Positions 8,160-17,044 of a DNA stretch of 64,000 nt are shown here, in pieces (position 1 is the first letter of the stretch; every line of letters starts with the position of its first letter). The notes beneath the pieces were generated by a model. That model was given only the letters and a program-made list of their open reading frames with translations, did not search any database and had not been told where the DNA came from. This DNA is from Cellulomonas uda (GTDB lineage Bacteria > Actinomycetota > Actinomycetes > Actinomycetales > Cellulomonadaceae): contig NZ_BJLP01000007.1 in assembly GCF_006538705.1 (NCBI RefSeq), positions 1 through 64,000 on the forward strand, written 5' to 3'. The position numbers were made by a program, and so were the translations under genes.

Positions 8160-9131
8160 GTGAGGCCGCCGCGAGTGCACCGGACGAGTGACGCGAGCGC
8201 GCCCCGACGCGCGTCCGCGGGCGTCCGGGGGGCGGTCGTGCGCCGCGCTCGGGCACGCGCCGCGACCGTCGTCGTGGGGGCCCTGCTCGCGGGCGCGGGG
8301 ACCGGGTGGGTGGTCGCCGGACCGCCGACGACGAGCGCGGCCGAGCCGGTCGCCCGGCCGTCCACCGCGACGCTCGACGCGCCCGACGTCGCCGTGCGCG
8401 AGGGCGGTGCCGCCGCTCGCGGCGCGGCCGGGGACCGACCGCTCGTCGGCCCGTCGCGCCCCGCCGAGCCGAGCCCCACCTCCCCGGGCGTCCCGAGCAC
8501 CGCGACCACCCCGGCCGCGAGCCCGGACCCCACCCTGCCGCCGGGGCTGACGGCGGCGGACGTCGCGGCGGGTCTGCTCGCGGCGGACGTGCCGGAGCAC
8601 GCGTCGGGCGAGCTCGTCGTCGTCCCGGCCGCGCAGCGAGCGCGTGCGAACGCGGCCGGCGGCACCGACCGGGTGCTGCGCGTCCGCGTCGAGGTCGAGG
8701 AGGGTCTGCCGGTCGACCCGGCGGTGTTCGCCGACTTCGTCATGACCACGCTCACCGACGGTCGCGGCTGGGGCGGTGACGGGTCGGTGGCCTTCGAGGT
8801 CACGGACGCGGAGCCGGACGTGCGTGTCGTGCTCGCGTCGCCGGACCTCGTCGACGAGATGTGCGCGCCGCTGCGCACGGCGGGTCAGGTCTCGTGCGGC
8901 CGCAACGGGCACGCGGCGCTGAACTTCCGGCGCTGGGTCGAGGCCGTCCAGGACTACGGCGACGACCGCACCTCGTACCGGCAGTACCTGGTCAACCACG
9001 AGGTCGGCCACCTCCTGGGCCGGCCGCACCGGCCCTGCACCGCCGCGGGGGCGGTCGCCGACGTGATGCAGCAGCAGTCGTACGCGGTCAAGCCGTGCCT
9101 GCCGAACGCCTGGCCGTTCCCGCAGGACTGA
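8160..9131 (+). CDS. DUF3152 secreted or membrane-anchored zincin-like protein
   Basis: A 323-residue protein. A basic N-terminus precedes one hydrophobic segment (about 33-52, ATVVVGALLAGAGTGWVVAG), then a Pro/Ala/Thr-rich linker to about 120 and a compact C-terminal domain. The zinc motif VNHEVGHLLGRPH near the end gives HExxH plus a downstream His. Four Cys in the last 60 residues could form disulphides. This matches the actinobacterial DUF3152 family (Rv3207c), predicted extracytoplasmic metallopeptidases of unknown substrate. The start GTG at 8160 is favoured by the GACGAT element 6 bases upstream; an in-frame GTG at 8175 is an alternative. Confidence 0.82.
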   Translation: MRPPRVHRTSDASAPRRASAGVRGAVVRRARARAATVVVGALLAGAGTGWVVAGPPTTSAAEPVARPSTATLDAPDVAVREGGAAARGAAGDRPLVGPSRPAEPSPTSPGVPSTATTPAASPDPTLPPGLTAADVAAGLLAADVPEHASGELVVVPAAQRARANAAGGTDRVLRVRVEVEEGLPVDPAVFADFVMTTLTDGRGWGGDGSVAFEVTDAEPDVRVVLASPDLVDEMCAPLRTAGQVSCGRNGHAALNFRRWVEAVQDYGDDRTSYRQYLVNHEVGHLLGRPHRPCTAAGAVADVMQQQSYAVKPCLPNAWPFPQD

Positions 9132-9155
9132 CCGCGCCCGGCGCACTCTGCCCGG

Positions 9156-9191
9156 TTGTCGGCCCGGATGTCGGCCCGGATGTCGGCCCGG
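9156..9191 (+). repeat. 12-bp tandem repeat (TTG/ATG-TCGGCCCGG) ahead of adnA
   Basis: Three 12-bp units start at 9156, 9168 and 9180, and the next ATG at 9192 begins a fourth, degenerate unit. Read in the adnA frame they give in-frame candidate starts at 9156, 9168, 9180 and 9192 (MSAR repeated). They lie upstream of the more likely starts at 9213 and 9222. Confidence 0.85.
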
Positions 9192-9212
9192 ATGTGGGTG
9201 GGCCGTGATGGG

Positions 9213-12200
9213 ATGCACGCCGTGACGACCCCCGCCCCCGTGCTGCGCCGGCCCGCTCTCGCCGACGCACCCGTGCGGGGACCGGGGTCGCCGGTGACGC
9301 TCGACGACGCGCAGGCGGCGGCCGTCGCGTGGGCCGCGGGTGCGGGGTCCGACGAGCGCGCGCTGCTCGTCCTGGGTGCCCCCGGGACCGGCAAGACGAC
9401 GGTCGCGCTCGAGGCGGCGGTCGCGGCCGTGCGTGCCGGGCTCGCCCCCGAGCACCTGCTCGTGCTGTCGGCGACGCGACGCGGCGCGGCCGACCTGCGC
9501 GACCGGCTCGCCGCGCGGCTGCCCGTCACCTCGAGCCGCCCCCTGGTCCAGACCCCCGCGGCGGCGGCGTTCGCCGTGCTGCGCGCGCACGCCGTCGCGC
9601 GAGGCGAGGTCCCGCCGACGCTCGTGTCGGGCCCCGAGCAGGACCTGGTGCTCGCGGAGCTGCTCGTGGGGCACGCCGCGGGCGAAGGCCGAGCGGTCGA
9701 CTGGCCCGAGCGCGTGCGGGGTGAGGCGCTCGGCGTCCGCGCGTTCCGCGACGAGCTGCGCGACGTGCTCATGCGCGCCGCGGAGCGCGGCCTGGGCCCG
9801 GCGGACCTCGACGCGCTCGGTCGTGCGCACGCACGCCCCGAGTGGTGCGCGGCCGCCCGCGTGTACAGCGAGTACCTCGACGTCCTCGACCTGCGCGCGG
9901 CGACGCCCGACGCGGGGCTCCGGCTCGACCCGGCCGTCGTCGTCGCCGAGGCGTCGCGGGTGCTCGCGTCGTGGGAGCGCGAGGCGCCCGGGGCACGGCC
10001 GCCCGCGTGGCGCCTGGTGGTCGTCGACGACCACCAGGAGAGCACGCCCGCGACCGCGTCCCTGCTGGGCGTGGTCGCGGCCCGCGGCGCGCGCGTCCTC
10101 CTCACGGCCGACCCGGACGCGGCCGTCCAGACGTTCCGCGGCGCCGAGCCGGCGCTGGTCGCGCGCGCGAGCGCGCCGCGCGCCGCGGGCGGTCGGGCGG
10201 ACGACGCGGCGGGCGCGCTCGGCGCGGCGCGCGTCGTGCTGCCGACGGTGTGGCGCCACGGGACGCACGTGCGCGACGTCGTCGAGCGGGTCACGCAGCG
10301 GGTCGGCACGCTCGGTGTCGCGGTGCACCGGCGGGCGGCGTCCGCGGCGCGGGCCCCTGCGGCGAGCGCGCGCGTCGCGATCCTGCCGAGCGGGGCGCAG
10401 GAGGCCGCGTTCGTCGCGCGCGAGCTGCGCCGCGCGCACCTCGAGGACGGTGTCCCGTGGGAGCGGATGGCCGTGGTGGCGCGCGCCGGTTCGCAGGTCA
10501 CCGCGCTGCGCCGCGCGCTCGCGGGGGCGTCGGTGCCGGTCGCCGTGCTGGGCAGCGACGTGCCGCTGCGCGACGAGCCCGCGGTACGGCCGCTGCTGGA
10601 CGCGATGGCGGTCGCGTGCGGCACCGCCGAGCTCGACGCGGTCCTCGCGGCGCGCCTCGCGTGCTCCCCCCTCGGCGGGCTCGACCCGGTGGGGCTGCGC
10701 CGCGTGCGCCGCGCGCTGCGGGCCGAGGAGCTCGCGGGCGGCGGCGGGCGGTCGAGCGACGCGCTCCTCGTCGAGGTGCTGGACGCGCCGGGCCGGGCCG
10801 GGACGCTGCCGCCCACGGTCGCGGCCCCGGTCGAGCGGCTCGCGCGCGTCGTGGACGCGGGCCGAGCGGCGGCCGCCGCGCCCGGTGCCGACGCGCAGGG
10901 CGTGCTGTGGGCGCTGTGGGACGCCGCGGGGCTCGCCGAGCCGTGGCGGCGCGCCGCGCTCGCGGGCGGCGCCGCGGGCGAGCGTGCGGACCGCGACCTC
11001 GACGCGGTGGTCGCGCTGTTCCGCGCGGCGGAGACGTTCGTCGAGCGCATGCCGCGCACACCGCCCGCGGCGTTCGTCGACTGGCTGCGAGCCCAGGACC
11101 TGCCGTCCGACTCGCTCGCGCCGCGCGCCCGGCGGGCCGCGGTGCCCGTGCTGACGCCGGCGGGCGCGGCCGGCGGGGAGTGGGACGTCGTCGCGGTCAC
11201 CGGCGTGCAGGAGGGGGTGTGGCCCGACCTGCGGCTGCGCGACTCGCTGCTGGGCGCCCAGGCACTCGCCGACGTGGTCTCGGGGCGCACGACGACCGCG
11301 CAGGACGCCGCCGCGGCGGCGCAGGACGCGCGCGCCGCGGTGCTCGCCGACGAGCTGCGCTCGTTCGCCGTCGCCGTCTCACGCGCGCGGCGGGTGCTCG
11401 TGGTGACGGCGGTCGCCGACGCCGACCACCAGCCCTCGCCGTTCGTCGACCTCGTCGAGCCGGCCGAGGGGGAGCGGGACCACCGGCGCACGCAGGTCGA
11501 GCCCGCGCTGGACCTGCGCGGGCTCGTCGCGCAGCTGCGCGCGACGCTCGAGGCCGCGGCGGCCGCGGGCGAGCCCGCCGACCCGGGTGCGGTGGCCGCG
11601 CTCGCGGACCTCGCCGCGCGCGGCGTGCCCGGCGCCGACCCGCGGGAGTGGCACGGGCTCGCGGCACCGAGCACCGACGCGCCGCTGTACGGGCCCGACG
11701 AGCTCGTGCGTGTCTCGCCGTCGAAGCTCGAGACCGCGCACCGGTGCGCGCTGCGCTGGGCGCTCGAGGCCGCGGGTGGGACCGCCGCCACGAGCAGCGG
11801 GCAGTCGCTCGGCACGCTCGTGCACGCGGTCGCGCAGGAGCACCCGCACGGCACGCGGGCCGAGCTCATGGCCGCGCTCGACGAGCGCTGGGACTCGCTC
11901 GGGCTGGGCACGGGCTGGCCCGCGCGCGCGATGCGCGCCAAGGCCGACGCGATGGTCGAGCGGCTCGCGGCGTACCTCGCGGGCGCCGGTGAGGCGTTGC
12001 TCGTCGAGGCCGACTTCGCGGTGCGCACCGACCGTGCGCTCCTGCGCGGCTCGGCCGACCGCATCGAGCGTGACCTCGAGCATCCCGAGCAGGTGCGCGT
12101 CGTCGACCTCAAGACCGGCGCGCGTCCGCCCGCGCGGGACGAGGCACTGGTCAACCCCCAGCTCGGCGCGTACCAGCTCGCGGTCGACGCGGGCGCGTTC

Positions 12201-12455
12201 CCGCTGCCCGAGGGTGCGACGAGCGCCGGCGCGCAGCTCGTGTACCTCGGCACCGGCAGGGCGGGGACGGTGCGCGACCAGCCCGCCCTCGGTCCCGAGG
12301 ACGACGGGCCGTCCTGGGCGCGCGTGCTCGTCGACGAGGTGGCGCAGAAGATGGCGGCGTCGGCGTTCACGGCGTCGGCGAACGACCTCTGCGACCGCTG
12401 CCCCGTGCGTCGCTCGTGCCCCGTGCGACCCGAGGGCGGGCAGGTGGTCGCATGA
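9213..12455 (+). CDS. adnA: AdnA-like subunit of AdnAB helicase-nuclease
   Basis: About 1,080 residues with a UvrD-like ATPase fused to a C-terminal RecB-type nuclease. Motif I is GAPGTGKTT (about 59). The Walker B position reads VVDDHQE (about 272) rather than DExQ. The nuclease has VDLKTGARPP and NPQLGAYQLAV (from about 964). Four Cys for the Fe-S cluster are present: one in HRCALRW (about 845) and three in CDRCPVRRSC near the end. AdnAB resects double-strand breaks in actinobacteria, replacing RecBCD/AddAB; the AdnB motor is the main translocase. The start is uncertain: ATG 9213 or GTG 9222 are both plausible, and in-frame starts reach back to 9156. It overlaps adnB by 4 bp (ATGA). Confidence 0.88.
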   Translation: MHAVTTPAPVLRRPALADAPVRGPGSPVTLDDAQAAAVAWAAGAGSDERALLVLGAPGTGKTTVALEAAVAAVRAGLAPEHLLVLSATRRGAADLRDRLAARLPVTSSRPLVQTPAAAAFAVLRAHAVARGEVPPTLVSGPEQDLVLAELLVGHAAGEGRAVDWPERVRGEALGVRAFRDELRDVLMRAAERGLGPADLDALGRAHARPEWCAAARVYSEYLDVLDLRAATPDAGLRLDPAVVVAEASRVLASWEREAPGARPPAWRLVVVDDHQESTPATASLLGVVAARGARVLLTADPDAAVQTFRGAEPALVARASAPRAAGGRADDAAGALGAARVVLPTVWRHGTHVRDVVERVTQRVGTLGVAVHRRAASAARAPAASARVAILPSGAQEAAFVARELRRAHLEDGVPWERMAVVARAGSQVTALRRALAGASVPVAVLGSDVPLRDEPAVRPLLDAMAVACGTAELDAVLAARLACSPLGGLDPVGLRRVRRALRAEELAGGGGRSSDALLVEVLDAPGRAGTLPPTVAAPVERLARVVDAGRAAAAAPGADAQGVLWALWDAAGLAEPWRRAALAGGAAGERADRDLDAVVALFRAAETFVERMPRTPPAAFVDWLRAQDLPSDSLAPRARRAAVPVLTPAGAAGGEWDVVAVTGVQEGVWPDLRLRDSLLGAQALADVVSGRTTTAQDAAAAAQDARAAVLADELRSFAVAVSRARRVLVVTAVADADHQPSPFVDLVEPAEGERDHRRTQVEPALDLRGLVAQLRATLEAAAAAGEPADPGAVAALADLAARGVPGADPREWHGLAAPSTDAPLYGPDELVRVSPSKLETAHRCALRWALEAAGGTAATSSGQSLGTLVHAVAQEHPHGTRAELMAALDERWDSLGLGTGWPARAMRAKADAMVERLAAYLAGAGEALLVEADFAVRTDRALLRGSADRIERDLEHPEQVRVVDLKTGARPPARDEALVNPQLGAYQLAVDAGAFPLPEGATSAGAQLVYLGTGRAGTVRDQPALGPEDDGPSWARVLVDEVAQKMAASAFTASANDLCDRCPVRRSCPVRPEGGQVVA

Positions 12456-15400
12456 GCGAGCGCACGGTGGCACCCGGCGGCGGGCCGGTGAGCACGACGA
12501 CCGAGGTGCCCTCGCAGGGTCGGTCCGCGGACGGGGCCCGGCCGGGCGGCGTCGTCGAGCCCGTGAGCGCGGAGGACATCGCGCGGCTGCTGGGGCGCGA
12601 CCTGCCGACCCGGGAGCAGCGCCGGATCATCGAGGCGCCGCTGGGCCCCGCGCTCGTCGTCGCCGGTGCGGGCTCGGGCAAGACCGAGACGATGGCGGGC
12701 CGGGTCGTGTGGCTCGTCGCGAACGGGCTCGTCGAGCCGCAGCAGGTGCTCGGCCTCACGTTCACGCGCAAGGCGGCGGGTGAGCTCGCCGAGCGCGTGC
12801 GCCTACGGCTGCGCCGCCTCGCCCGGGCCGCGGCCGAGCAGGGTGTGGCGCTGCCCGGCCGCGCACACCTCGAGGACGACGTGCTCGGCGGCCGCCCGAC
12901 CATCGCGACGTACAACTCCTACGCCGCGTCCCTCGTGCGCGACCACGCGCTGCGCCTGGGCATCGACCCGAGCGCACGCCTGCTCGGCGAGGCGGCGCAG
13001 TGGCAGCTCGCGAGCGAGGTCGTCGAGGCGTGGCAGGAGGACCTGGGCGTCGACGCGGCGGTGTCGACCGTCGTCGAGGCGGTCCTGTCGCTGTCCGGGG
13101 CGCTCGACGAGCACCTGCTGGACCCGGCCGCGGCGCGGTCCGCGGTCGAGGCCATCTGCGCGGACATCGAGGCGACCCCCACGCCCACGCGCGCGCACTA
13201 CGCGGAGGTGGTCGCCCTGCTGCGGTCGCTGCGCGAGCGCGAGCGGCTGCTCGACGTCGTCGCGGCGTACCGGGCCCGGAAGCGGGCGAGCGACGCGATC
13301 GACTTCGGGGACCAGGTCGCGCTCGCGGCGCGGCTCGCGCGGGAGGTGCCCGAGGTCGGTGCGGGCGAGCGCGAGCGGTTCGCGGTGGTCCTGCTCGACG
13401 AGTACCAGGACACGTCGTTCGCGCAGCTCACGTTGCTCGCGGCACTGTTCGGGGACGGTCACCCGGTGATCGCGGTGGGCGACCCGCACCAGTCGATCTA
13501 CGGGTGGCGCGGCGCGAGCGCCGGCGGCCTCGAGCGGTTCCCGACGACGTTCCGCCGCTCGGCCGCCGAAGGCGGGGGACCGGCCGAGGTGCTCGCACTG
13601 ACCACGTCGTGGCGCAACGACGTCGCGGTGCTCGACGCGGCGAACCACGTCGCGGCCCCGCTGCGTGCGCGCACGGCGCGCGTGCCGGTCCCGCAGCTCG
13701 CCGCGAGCCCCGTCGCGGGTCCGGGCCGGGTCGAGGCGCTCATGGCGGCGACCGTGCTCGAGGAGGCGGACGCCGTCGCCGAGCTCGTCGCGGCGCACTG
13801 GCGGCCGGCGGGCCAGGGGCCGGACGGCGGTCGTGTGAGCGCCGCGGTGCTGTGCCGCAAGCGGTCGCAGTTCGCGGCGCTGCGCCGCGCGCTGCGCGCG
13901 CGAGGGCTGCCGGTGGAGGTCGTCGGGCTCGGCGGTCTGCTCGCGACGCCCGAGGTCGTCGACGTCGTCGCCGCGTTGCAGGCCGCGTACGACCCGCTGC
14001 GCGGCGACGCGCTCGTGCGGCTCATGACGGGCGCCCGCACCCGGTTGGGGGCGGCGGACCTGCACGCGCTCGCCGCGTGGGCGGGCGAGCTCGTCGGGCA
14101 GCGCACGGGACGCGACGCGGGCGTCGAGCTCGACGTCATCGACGAGCGCAGCATCGTCGACGCGCTCGACGAGCTGCCGCGGCCGGGGTGGCGCAGCCCG
14201 GGCGGGCGCACGCTCAGCGACGAGGGTCGCGCGCGGCTCGTCGACCTGGCGGGGTTGCTGCGCACGCTGCGTGCGCACTCCTACCTCTCGGTCCCGGACC
14301 TGGTCGCGGAGGCGGAGCGGCTGCTCGGCCTCGACATCGAGGTCGCCGCGCGTGCGGGCGTCGGCGCGGGCCGCGCGCGGGCACAGCTCGACGCGTTCCG
14401 CGACGTCGCGGTGGACTTCGCGCGGTCGGTCGACACCCCGACGCTCGGCGGGTTCCTGTCGTGGCTCGAGGCCGCCGACGCGCGCGAGAACGGCCTCGAG
14501 CTGCCCGTCACGGACCCGGACCCGGACGCGGTCCAGCTCATCACCGTGCACGCGGCGAAGGGCCTCGAGTGGGACGTCGTCGCGGTGGCCGGGCTGGTCG
14601 ACGGCGTGTTCCCGACGACCGCGACGCAGGGCAAGGACGGGCCCAAGGACTCGGCGTGGCTCACCGGGCTCGGCGAGCTGCCGTACCCGCTGCGCGGCGA
14701 CGCGGACGACCTGCCCCGGCTCGAGTACGCGGGGGCGCAGGACCCCAAGGAGCTGCGTGACCGCGTGCACGCGCTGCGGCTCGACGCGGGCGAGCACGAG
14801 GTCGCCGAGGAGCGCCGGCTCGCGTACGTGGCGCTCACGCGCGCCCGGCACCGCCTGCTGCTCACGGGCTCGTGGTGGGGGGACGGCAAGAAGCCGCGCC
14901 CGCCGTCGACGTTCCTGCTGGAGCTCGCGGAGGCCGGCCTCGTCGACGTGCGCGGGTGGGCGGACGAGCCGGCGCCCGACGACGCGAACCCGGCCACGGG
15001 CGAGGCCGCGACGACGGTGTGGCCCGCGGACCCGTTCGCGGTCGAGGACGGCCCGGGGCGGCGGCCCGCGGTCGAGCAGGCCGCGGCGTGGGTACGAGCG
15101 GCGGCGGGGCGTCCCCGCGCGGGCGAGAGCCGCTGGGAGGTGCTCGCGCGCACGCTGCTGGAGGAGCAGCACGCCGCGCGCGCGTCGACAGGGGCGGTCG
15201 ACCTGCCGTCGCACCTGTCGGCGTCCGCGCTCGTGCGCCTCGGCGCGGACGCGGCCGAGTTCGCGCGTGGCCTGCGCCGGCCGGTCCCCGCGGAGCCGTC
15301 GGGGCGGGCGCGGCTCGGCACGCGGTTCCACGCGTGGGTCGAGGGCTACTACGGCGCCGCGACGCTCGTCGACCTCGACGCGCTGCCCGGCGCCGAGGAC

Positions 15401-15868
15401 GAGGACCTCACCGGGCCGGACCAGGTGGACGTCGACGAGGCCCGGCTGCGCGCGGCGTTCCTCGCGTCCGGGTGGGCGGACCGTCGGCCGCTCCAGGTCG
15501 AGGCGGACGTCGAGACGCACGTCGCCGGGTACGTGCTGCGCTCCCGGATCGACGCGGTGTTCCCGGCCGCGCCGGGCGACCCCGTCCCGGTGGGTGAGGG
15601 GGTGGTCGTCGTCGACTGGAAGACGGGCTCCGCCCCGCGGGACGCGGCGACGCGCGAGGCGCGGGAGATCCAGCTCGCGGTGTACCGGCTGGCGTGGTCG
15701 CGGTACTCGGGCGTGCCGCTCGAGCGGGTGGCCGCGGCGTTCCACTACGTCGCGGGTGGTCAGACCGTGTGGCCGCAGCGGCTGCTCGGCGAGGACGAGA
15801 TCGCCGCGCTGCTGGAGCGCGTCACCGACGACGAGCCGGTCGGCGTGCCGGGGTCACGGCGCAGGTGA
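12452..15868 (+). CDS. adnB: AdnB-like subunit: UvrD-type helicase plus RecB nuclease
   Basis: 1,138 residues. The full SF1A set is visible: GAGSGKTE (about 71), LLDEYQDTSFAQ (about 315), HQSIYGWRGA, TTSWRND, TVHAAKGLEWDVV and AYVALTRARHRLLL. A C-terminal PD-(D/E)XK nuclease carries VVDWKTGSAPRD (about 1054) and a QLAVYRLAW helix. It forms the heterodimeric AdnAB motor-nuclease with the upstream gene, to which it is joined by an ATGA overlap, ensuring translational coupling. With intact motor motifs it is the likely lead translocase in double-strand-break end resection. It ends 31 bp before the convergent phosphotransferase gene. Confidence 0.92.
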   Translation: MSERTVAPGGGPVSTTTEVPSQGRSADGARPGGVVEPVSAEDIARLLGRDLPTREQRRIIEAPLGPALVVAGAGSGKTETMAGRVVWLVANGLVEPQQVLGLTFTRKAAGELAERVRLRLRRLARAAAEQGVALPGRAHLEDDVLGGRPTIATYNSYAASLVRDHALRLGIDPSARLLGEAAQWQLASEVVEAWQEDLGVDAAVSTVVEAVLSLSGALDEHLLDPAAARSAVEAICADIEATPTPTRAHYAEVVALLRSLRERERLLDVVAAYRARKRASDAIDFGDQVALAARLAREVPEVGAGERERFAVVLLDEYQDTSFAQLTLLAALFGDGHPVIAVGDPHQSIYGWRGASAGGLERFPTTFRRSAAEGGGPAEVLALTTSWRNDVAVLDAANHVAAPLRARTARVPVPQLAASPVAGPGRVEALMAATVLEEADAVAELVAAHWRPAGQGPDGGRVSAAVLCRKRSQFAALRRALRARGLPVEVVGLGGLLATPEVVDVVAALQAAYDPLRGDALVRLMTGARTRLGAADLHALAAWAGELVGQRTGRDAGVELDVIDERSIVDALDELPRPGWRSPGGRTLSDEGRARLVDLAGLLRTLRAHSYLSVPDLVAEAERLLGLDIEVAARAGVGAGRARAQLDAFRDVAVDFARSVDTPTLGGFLSWLEAADARENGLELPVTDPDPDAVQLITVHAAKGLEWDVVAVAGLVDGVFPTTATQGKDGPKDSAWLTGLGELPYPLRGDADDLPRLEYAGAQDPKELRDRVHALRLDAGEHEVAEERRLAYVALTRARHRLLLTGSWWGDGKKPRPPSTFLLELAEAGLVDVRGWADEPAPDDANPATGEAATTVWPADPFAVEDGPGRRPAVEQAAAWVRAAAGRPRAGESRWEVLARTLLEEQHAARASTGAVDLPSHLSASALVRLGADAAEFARGLRRPVPAEPSGRARLGTRFHAWVEGYYGAATLVDLDALPGAEDEDLTGPDQVDVDEARLRAAFLASGWADRRPLQVEADVETHVAGYVLRSRIDAVFPAAPGDPVPVGEGVVVVDWKTGSAPRDAATREAREIQLAVYRLAWSRYSGVPLERVAAAFHYVAGGQTVWPQRLLGEDEIAALLERVTDDEPVGVPGSRRR

Positions 15869-15899
15869 CGGCGACGGGCGCGCCGCTCGGCCGGTCGGC

Positions 15900-16883
15900 T
15901 CAGGCGTACGAGGAGACCGCGGCGACGGGGGCGGTGGGTGCGTCGGAGCCCCACGCGACGCCGGACGGCGACGTCCGGGTGTGCTCGTCGAGGTCCTCGA
16001 GCATCGCGACCGCGTCGGCCACGACGTCCTCGTTGCCGGACCGCACGCCGTACAGGAGCCAGCGCGCGAGCGCGAGCTCGCCCGCGAGCAGCGCCCGGTC
16101 GGTCAGGTGCGGGTCGATCAGCTCGGTGCGGCGCAGCTGGTACGCCTCCATGATCGAGTCGGCCGCGTCCGGCGGCGCCGCGACGAGCAGCCACGACAGG
16201 TCGTCGGCCGGGTCGGCGACGCTCGCGTCGCCCCAGTGCAGGATCCCGCTCACGGTGCCGTCGCCGACGAGGACGCGTTCGTTCGTCAGGTCGCCGTGCA
16301 CGACGGTCGGCACGAACCGCCACAGCGCGACGTCCTCGAGCCGCTCCTCCCAGCGCCGCAGGAGCGTGGGCGGCACCTTGCCGGTGGCGGCGGCCTCGTC
16401 GACCTCGGCCTGGCGGCGGGCCCGGTACGCACCCGCGTCGTAGACGGGCAGCCCGGCGTTCTCGACGACGCTCGTCGGCAGCTCGTGGACCGCGGCGATG
16501 GCGCGTCCGAGCGACGCGCACAGCCCCGGTCCGGGCTCGAGCTCGGCGACGTCGAGGGCGCGGCCGGGGATCTCCTCGTGCACCGCGGCGCGACCGCCCT
16601 CGGGCAGGTGCGCGAACCCGACCGGGGCGGGGACGGCGAACGGCAGGGTGCCGTCGGTCGCGAACGCGTCGAGCCCGGCGAGCAGCTCGACCTCGGCCTC
16701 GAGGGCTGCGCCGGCGGCGGCGTGCACGGGTGCGCGCACGACCCAGCGTCGGCGGGCGGCGTCCACGACGACCGCGATGTCGTAGTCGGTGCCGGGGTGC
16801 GCGGGCCGCCGCACGTCGTAGGCGTCCAGACCCGGCACGGCCACGGTGGCCAGTGCGGCGAGGGCGAGCGGGGAGCGGGGCAC
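15900..16883 (-). CDS. APH-fold phosphotransferase (aminoglycoside/macrolide kinase-like)
   Basis: A 327-residue kinase of the APH/choline-kinase fold. The catalytic loop VVHGDLTNERVLV and the metal-binding ILHWGDASVADPADDLSW are intact. The N-lobe includes AVHEEIPGRALDV as the hinge region. The family phosphorylates aminoglycosides, macrolides or small metabolites; I cannot tell which applies, and chromosomal placement in a conserved block argues for a housekeeping substrate. The GTG at 16883 lies six bases after a minus-strand TACTCT (16890-16895), again suggesting a leaderless mRNA. It is divergent from nudC. Confidence 0.78.
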   Translation of the reverse strand: MPRSPLALAALATVAVPGLDAYDVRRPAHPGTDYDIAVVVDAARRRWVVRAPVHAAAGAALEAEVELLAGLDAFATDGTLPFAVPAPVGFAHLPEGGRAAVHEEIPGRALDVAELEPGPGLCASLGRAIAAVHELPTSVVENAGLPVYDAGAYRARRQAEVDEAAATGKVPPTLLRRWEERLEDVALWRFVPTVVHGDLTNERVLVGDGTVSGILHWGDASVADPADDLSWLLVAAPPDAADSIMEAYQLRRTELIDPHLTDRALLAGELALARWLLYGVRSGNEDVVADAVAMLEDLDEHTRTSPSGVAWGSDAPTAPVAAVSSYA

Positions 16884-17044
16884 GGGCCCAGAGTAGGCGC
16901 GCACGCGCCCGGCGGCCGCCAGCCGCCGCGGCGTGTCCGTCCCATTCGTCCCGTCCGGCCTGGTCGGGCCCGTGCCCGGCGAGCCTGCGGCCGCGCGCGC
17001 CGGACCGGTGGGGGACCTCGTCGGCGCCGCGTACGGTGACGCCC

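Noticed and set aside
15900-16883. Phosphotransferase as an acquired antibiotic-resistance gene
   Set aside because: Base composition matches the neighbours, there is no mobile element, and the gene lies in a conserved region; substrate cannot be told from sequence.
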